From Arthrobacter celericrescens (lineage in GTDB: Bacteria > Actinomycetota > Actinomycetes > Actinomycetales > Micrococcaceae): a stretch of DNA of 64,000 nucleotides. How positions within the stretch are numbered: position 1 is the first letter of the stretch; each line of letters starts with the position of its first letter. This document shows, one piece after another, positions 63,969-64,000 of the stretch. The position numbers were made by a program, and so were the translations under genes. A model generated the notes under the pieces. The model searched no databases. It saw only the letters and a list, made by a program, of their open reading frames with translations, and had not been told where the DNA came from. The DNA lies in contig NZ_QYLP01000096.1 of NCBI RefSeq assembly GCF_003614925.1, forward strand, positions 1-64,000. Direction: 5' to 3'.

Positions 63969-64000
63969 CAGCTGTCCTTTCCTGGCCGCCAGATGGTGGC
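63968..64000 (-). CDS. Partial CDS: C-terminus of the upstream gene, probably the partner permease
   Basis: Ten codons and a TGA stop (ATIWRPGKDS) enter the window from the right. The TGA overlaps the ATG of the MalG-type gene. In such operons the upstream gene is normally the MalF-type permease, but the fragment is too short to prove it. Confidence 0.55.
   Translation of the reverse strand, partial: ATIWRPGKDS

Noticed and set aside
1..64000. tRNA or rRNA genes
   Set aside because: No cloverleaf-like sequence with CCA-end context or rRNA-like conserved block was noticed; a covariance-model search would be needed to exclude small RNAs.

Overview
The window is high-GC DNA that reads like the chromosome of an Arthrobacter/Pseudarthrobacter-type actinobacterium (Micrococcaceae). 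That placement is an inference from four things: gene content (GH91/GH32 fructan enzymes, IclR-controlled protocatechuate genes, MHS-type transporters, split proton-translocating transhydrogenase), strong GC3 coding, frequent GTG starts, and abundant 4-base ATGA gene overlaps. No rRNA, tRNA, CRISPR array, intact insertion sequence or prophage was seen. Most of the window is a chain of catabolic islands, each with its own transporter and regulator.

Layout. 0-3 kb: two sugar ABC permeases and a D-2-hydroxyacid dehydrogenase. 3-7.5 kb: housekeeping genes (universal stress protein, PhzF-like, VOC, hydrolase, MscL, ACT protein). 7.5-16 kb: an operon-like block with two MFS transporters, an amidase, a GntR regulator, a hydantoin-racemase-like protein, a hydantoinase-like amidohydrolase and an Amdase/maleate-isomerase-like protein. 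Its two promoters carry near-identical GGGATCCC-core palindromes. The enzyme set suggests breakdown of a cyclic imide or ureide, but both racemase-fold proteins lack expected catalytic cysteines, so the chemistry is open. 16-23.4 kb: DAG-kinase-like protein, AlaX, PntAA-AB-B transhydrogenase, FMN reductase, DUF1801. 23.4-36.8 kb: a complete shikimate/quinate-to-beta-ketoadipate island (qsuD, qsuB, pcaHGBDC, pcaFIJ, two IclR regulators, an MHS transporter).

36.9-41.4 kb: small genes, a MoaD-like/BNR-repeat pair, a GntR-FCD regulator carrying an extra C-terminal Cache-like sensor region, and a rearranged patch with a 54-codon remnant of a succinate-semialdehyde dehydrogenase. 41.4-45.1 kb: a CHAT-protease membrane protein followed by a CU044_2847-type (trypsin-co-occurring) partner, a predicted conflict or immune-type module. 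46-53.5 kb: divergent operons with a GntP permease, N-acyl-D-amino-acid deacylase family protein, DSD1-like PLP lyase, KDG kinase, KDPG aldolase, RidA and an IclR regulator. Together these make a coherent predicted route from N-acetyl-D-glucosaminate through D-glucosaminate and KDG to pyruvate plus glyceraldehyde-3-phosphate. 53.5-58.9 kb: phosphotransferase, VOC protein, FdhF-like oxidoreductase flanked by hairpins with the same arm sequence, and a membrane GGDEF protein. 58.9-64 kb: GH91 enzyme without a signal peptide, GH32 enzyme, LacI regulator and ABC permeases, best read as uptake and intracellular breakdown of difructose anhydride or short fructans.

Two families of roughly 65-bp palindromic repeats are scattered between genes. 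Family A has seven copies between 2.9 and 36.8 kb, with arms built on GCGCGAACGTACAGTTG. Family B has two copies, and its CCCAACTAG arm supplies the last codons and stop of both pcaC and qsuB. These repeats, the CHAT module, the glucosaminate-type cluster, the GntR-FCD-Cache fusion and the cysteine-poor racemase-like operon are the most interesting items.
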